This document shows positions 61,799 through 64,000 of a stretch of DNA of 64,000 nucleotides, piece after piece. This stretch comes from Actinomadura rudentiformis (GTDB lineage: Bacteria > Actinomycetota > Actinomycetes > Streptosporangiales > Streptosporangiaceae). Numbering within the stretch: position 1 is the stretch's first letter; the number at the start of each line of letters is the position of its first letter. The translations under genes and the position numbers were made by a program. The stretch is taken from NCBI RefSeq assembly GCF_008923185.1, contig NZ_WBMT01000027.1, forward strand, positions 62,001 to 126,000, given 5' to 3'. A model generated the notes under the pieces. That model did no database searches, was not told the DNA's origin, and saw only the letters and a list, made by a program, of their open reading frames with translations.

Positions 61799-61894
61799 GG
61801 TGGTCAGTGACCCGCGCCGCGCCTGACGTGTCAAGCGATATCGGCAACCTCGGCCGTGCCGCCGGTCGCTCAGCCGGTCGCGCCGCCGGTCGTG

Positions 61895-62557
61895 CTAACC
61901 CGTCCCGGCGCTCCGTTCGGACAGCATGCGGTTCATGAGATCGATCTCGGACCGCTGGCCGTCGACCATGGTCCGCGCCAGCCGCCGCACCCGCGGGTGG
62001 TCGGTCCGGGCCAGCACGGCCTCGGCCATCGTGACCCCGGCGCGGTGATGGGCGATCATCAGCCGCAGGTAGCTGATCTCGGCGGTCCGGCCCGAGGCTC
62101 GTTCGAGCTCCCGCAGCTGCGTCCGCGTGGCCATCCCCGGCATCACCGCGCCGTCCGCGCCCGGTGTCGCGGCGGCGCCGGGCGCCGTCGCGGAGCCGTG
62201 GCCGCCGTGCCCGTTCATCCAGCGCATCCGCCCGCCCGGATTCGTCTTGGGCAGGTCCCACTCGTCCAGCCAGGCGGTCATCATGCCGATCTGGGCCGAC
62301 TGGGTGTTGATGATGTCGAACGCGAGCAGCCGGGTGGCCTTGTCCTCAGTGCGGTCCCGGATGGTGAACGACATCTGCACGGCCTGCGCGTGATGGGTGC
62401 TCATGTCCCGGGCGAACCCGGCCTCGGGCCCGTCGGACACCGGCTCGTCCCCCCGCAGCGCCGACAACCCGGCGAAGACCGCGGCCCCGGCGAGGACGAG
62501 CACCGCGAGGACGACGGTCACCCGGCGTCCTCGTGGTGCCCGGACCGCGTCGCTCAC
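61895..62557 (-). CDS. DUF305-domain exported protein
   Basis: This membrane-anchored or secreted protein of 220 residues has one N-terminal helix (VTVVLAVLVLAGAAVFAGL). A duplicated ferritin-like DUF305 domain follows, with DMSTHHAQAVQM and later LMIAHHRAGVTMAE; these HH pairs are probable metal ligands. A His/Gly/Met-rich insert (MNGHGGHG, GAVMPGM) lies between the halves. Links of this family to copper or other metals are reported but not settled. GTG 62557 overlaps the DUF3105 stop by 4 bp. Confidence 0.9.
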   Translation of the reverse strand: MSDAVRAPRGRRVTVVLAVLVLAGAAVFAGLSALRGDEPVSDGPEAGFARDMSTHHAQAVQMSFTIRDRTEDKATRLLAFDIINTQSAQIGMMTAWLDEWDLPKTNPGGRMRWMNGHGGHGSATAPGAAATPGADGAVMPGMATRTQLRELERASGRTAEISYLRLMIAHHRAGVTMAEAVLARTDHPRVRRLARTMVDGQRSEIDLMNRMLSERSAGTG

Positions 62558-63153
62558 GGCGTGTCCTTGGCCCCGTTGCAGGCGGCGCCGGGCTCGGGCG
62601 TCTGCGGCCCCTTCACGTACGCCTTCAGGAACGCGTCCACGCGCTTGTCGGAGGCGTCCTGGACCTTGACCTGCTTGCCCCACGCGGAGAGCGCGATCGG
62701 CGCGTCCAGGTCCGGGTAGGGGCTCATCATCGTGTAGTCGTTGCCCTCGACCTTCTCCTTCAGCTTGCTGATCTGATCGGCGGCCAGATCGGGCTTGTAG
62801 GTGATCCAGACTGCGCCGTGCTCCAGCGAGTGGACGGCGTTCTCGTTGCGCAGTGCCTGGTCATAGACCCGGCCGTCACAGTTCTGCCAGGCCGCGTCGT
62901 GGGCACCGCCCATCGGGGGAGTGGAGTCGTACTTGACCGGGGTGGCGACGTGGTCGCGACTCAGCCCGTCCTTCTGCACGAGCCCCTGGATGTCCGCTGA
63001 TGCGGACGAGGTGCGGGTCTGTAGGAAAGCGAAAGTGATGGCCACGACGGCCACGACACCGATGACGGTGAAGAAGACGATGCCGCCCCAGGGGACGGTG
63101 CGTTCGGTCAGGGCGTTCTGGCGTTGCACACGGTTACGGGCGCTCTTGGACAT
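62554..63153 (-). CDS. DUF3105-domain membrane protein
   Basis: The protein has 199 residues: a basic N terminus, one helix (GGIVFFTVIGVVAVVAITFAFL, about 24-45), then an extracytoplasmic DUF3105 domain with NAVHSLEHGAVWITYKP. Two Cys (NCDG, ACNG) could pair. AGGAGGAG precedes ATG 63153. DUF3105 and DUF305 genes are often adjacent in actinobacteria, as here, suggesting joint action at the cell surface, perhaps on a metal. Confidence 0.9.
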   Translation of the reverse strand: MSKSARNRVQRQNALTERTVPWGGIVFFTVIGVVAVVAITFAFLQTRTSSASADIQGLVQKDGLSRDHVATPVKYDSTPPMGGAHDAAWQNCDGRVYDQALRNENAVHSLEHGAVWITYKPDLAADQISKLKEKVEGNDYTMMSPYPDLDAPIALSAWGKQVKVQDASDKRVDAFLKAYVKGPQTPEPGAACNGAKDTP

Positions 63154-63208
63154 GGGGATACTCCTCCTGCTCTCTATGGCTTCTAAATGGCTGAGGACGG
63201 CCAGGCCG

Positions 63209-63712
63209 TCACAGCCGAAGCACCTGCAGAGAGGCCAATGAGGGAGAGAACGGTGCCCGTTGCCAGGGGATCCCGATGATCCAGCCGACGCGGGCGGGCA
63301 GGACGCCGCCCGCACGGGTCGGCCTTGCCGCCAGGGCCAGGATCATGAGGCTGAGCAGTATCGCCAGCGAGAGGCAGCCGCTTGCCGGGTCCAGCGGGGG
63401 CAGGTCGAGCGGTGCCCTCGCCGTGACCGGGGCGGCGGCGAGCGGAACGGCCTTCCCCGGCACGCCCTTGACGGGCTCGGCGGCCGTGCCGGGTTCGGCT
63501 GTCTTGGCGCCTGAGGCGGTCGCGGTGTGGTCCGCCTCGTGCGCCAGGGCGTCGGCCACGTCGGCCGGGACGCTGGTGAGGTGGGCGGTGCAGACCCGCA
63601 TGGGGGCGGCATGCCCGAGCCCGTAGGTGAAGACAAGCCCGGCAACGACGAAGAGCGCCACGAGCAGCCCTGCCAGCCCGTGCCGTCGGCGTGCCATACC
63701 GGTCACCGTCAC
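63209..63712 (-). CDS. Small two-helix membrane protein, function unknown
   Basis: The protein has 167 residues with a basic start, helix 1 (GLAGLLVALFVVAGLVFTYGL) and an outside segment with VCTAHL and two His in ALAHEADHTA. Helix 2 is CLSLAILLSLMILALAA, followed by a short tail. The shape resembles small actinobacterial DUF6153-type proteins, but the match is uncertain. It lies 55 bp upstream of the DUF3105 gene in the same direction and may share its transcript. The start could be GTG 63712 or ATG 63697. Confidence 0.6.
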   Translation of the reverse strand: MTVTGMARRRHGLAGLLVALFVVAGLVFTYGLGHAAPMRVCTAHLTSVPADVADALAHEADHTATASGAKTAEPGTAAEPVKGVPGKAVPLAAAPVTARAPLDLPPLDPASGCLSLAILLSLMILALAARPTRAGGVLPARVGWIIGIPWQRAPFSPSLASLQVLRL

Positions 63713-63794
63713 CCTTGCCGTTCACCCTTCCGGTGGATCGTGAACCCTACTCGCGGACCAGAGATTACGGGAGAAGGTAGTTGATTCTTACAAT

Positions 63795-64000
63795 ATGCGG
63801 CGATCTGTGCTCCCCCGTTTGGCTGTCGCGCTGGCTTTCGCCGTTCAGGCGGCACTGGTGGCTCTGCTGTTCGCCGTGTACGGGTACGGGCGGCATCTGG
63901 CGGACGGGCGGCCCGACGTGGCGTTCGCGAACGCCGAGCGGGTCCGGGACCTGCAACGGGTCCTGAGGCTGCCCGATGAGGCCGCGCTGCAGGAGGCCGC
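63795..64000 (+). CDS. Membrane protein, N-terminal part only (runs off window)
   Basis: The frame from ATG 63795 stays open to the window end (about 68 codons). It encodes RRSVLPRLAVALAFAVQ, a transmembrane helix to about residue 35, then a hydrophilic segment with VRDLQRVLRLPDEAAL. Possibly the start of a sensor kinase or similar protein, but that is a guess. GGGAGAAGG lies about 20 nt upstream, rather far for a ribosome site. Confidence 0.55.
   Translation, partial: MRRSVLPRLAVALAFAVQAALVALLFAVYGYGRHLADGRPDVAFANAERVRDLQRVLRLPDEAALQEA

Noticed and set aside
1..64000. Mobile elements, CRISPR arrays, tRNA/rRNA genes, biosynthetic gene cluster
   Set aside because: I found no transposase, integrase, regular spacer array, cloverleaf-like sequence or modular synthase in the window.

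Overview
The window is about 64 kb of very GC-rich DNA (roughly 70% G+C) with dense genes, frequent GTG starts, many 4-bp ATGA/GTGA overlaps, phosphatidylinositol-mannoside genes, a LuxR/NarL two-component repertoire and a preference for G/C in third codon positions. This points to a filamentous actinomycete. The order Streptosporangiales (for example Thermomonosporaceae or Streptosporangiaceae) is a reasonable guess, but the sequence alone does not fix the genus. I see no tRNA, rRNA, CRISPR array, insertion sequence or prophage.

Left part (1-29 kb) is accessory metabolism and regulation. It holds a sensor kinase/regulator pair, a WGR-domain protein, a secreted GH3 beta-glucosidase and a Ser/Thr kinase homologue that has lost the HRD aspartate. 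Next comes a kynurenine-degradation locus at 6.5-16.6 kb: kynurenine-formamidase-like hydrolase, LysR regulator, then eight tightly coupled genes plus kynureninase. These take 3-hydroxyanthranilate through 2-aminomuconate to pyruvate and acetyl-CoA. Tryptophan dioxygenase and kynurenine 3-monooxygenase are not in the window. A bipartite DNA element (CGGTTAT-N15-CGGTATT-NGN-CCGG) occurs at matching distances in front of both the formamidase and the operon, which ties them to one regulator. After a cold-shock gene come a secreted GH92 mannosidase with a divergent LacI regulator and its perfect operator, a TetR/acyl-CoA dehydrogenase operon divergent from two oxidoreductases across a perfect palindrome, a second two-component system and a sugar transporter.

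Right part (29-63 kb) is a conserved actinobacterial core. It includes thrS behind a probable leader-peptide attenuator, an Ap4A-phosphorylase-like HIT protein, an EF-G-like GTPase, pgsA/acyltransferase/pimA (PIM synthesis), pdxS and pdxT (PLP), yebC, ruvCAB, yajC-secD-secF, apt, rel, hisS-aspS, a metallo-beta-lactamase-fold hydrolase, cyclophilin and a DUF349 protein. This order broadly matches that known from Mycobacterium and Streptomyces. The last 3 kb holds a mycothiol-dependent-isomerase-fold protein, a DUF305/DUF3105 pair, a small membrane protein and the start of a membrane protein cut by the window edge.

The most interesting signals are the thrS leader (a leaderless 20-codon peptide with three consecutive Thr codons and mutually exclusive hairpins), the shared kynurenine-locus element, the HRD-less kinase, and an AT-rich 24-bp palindrome with no adjacent regulator.
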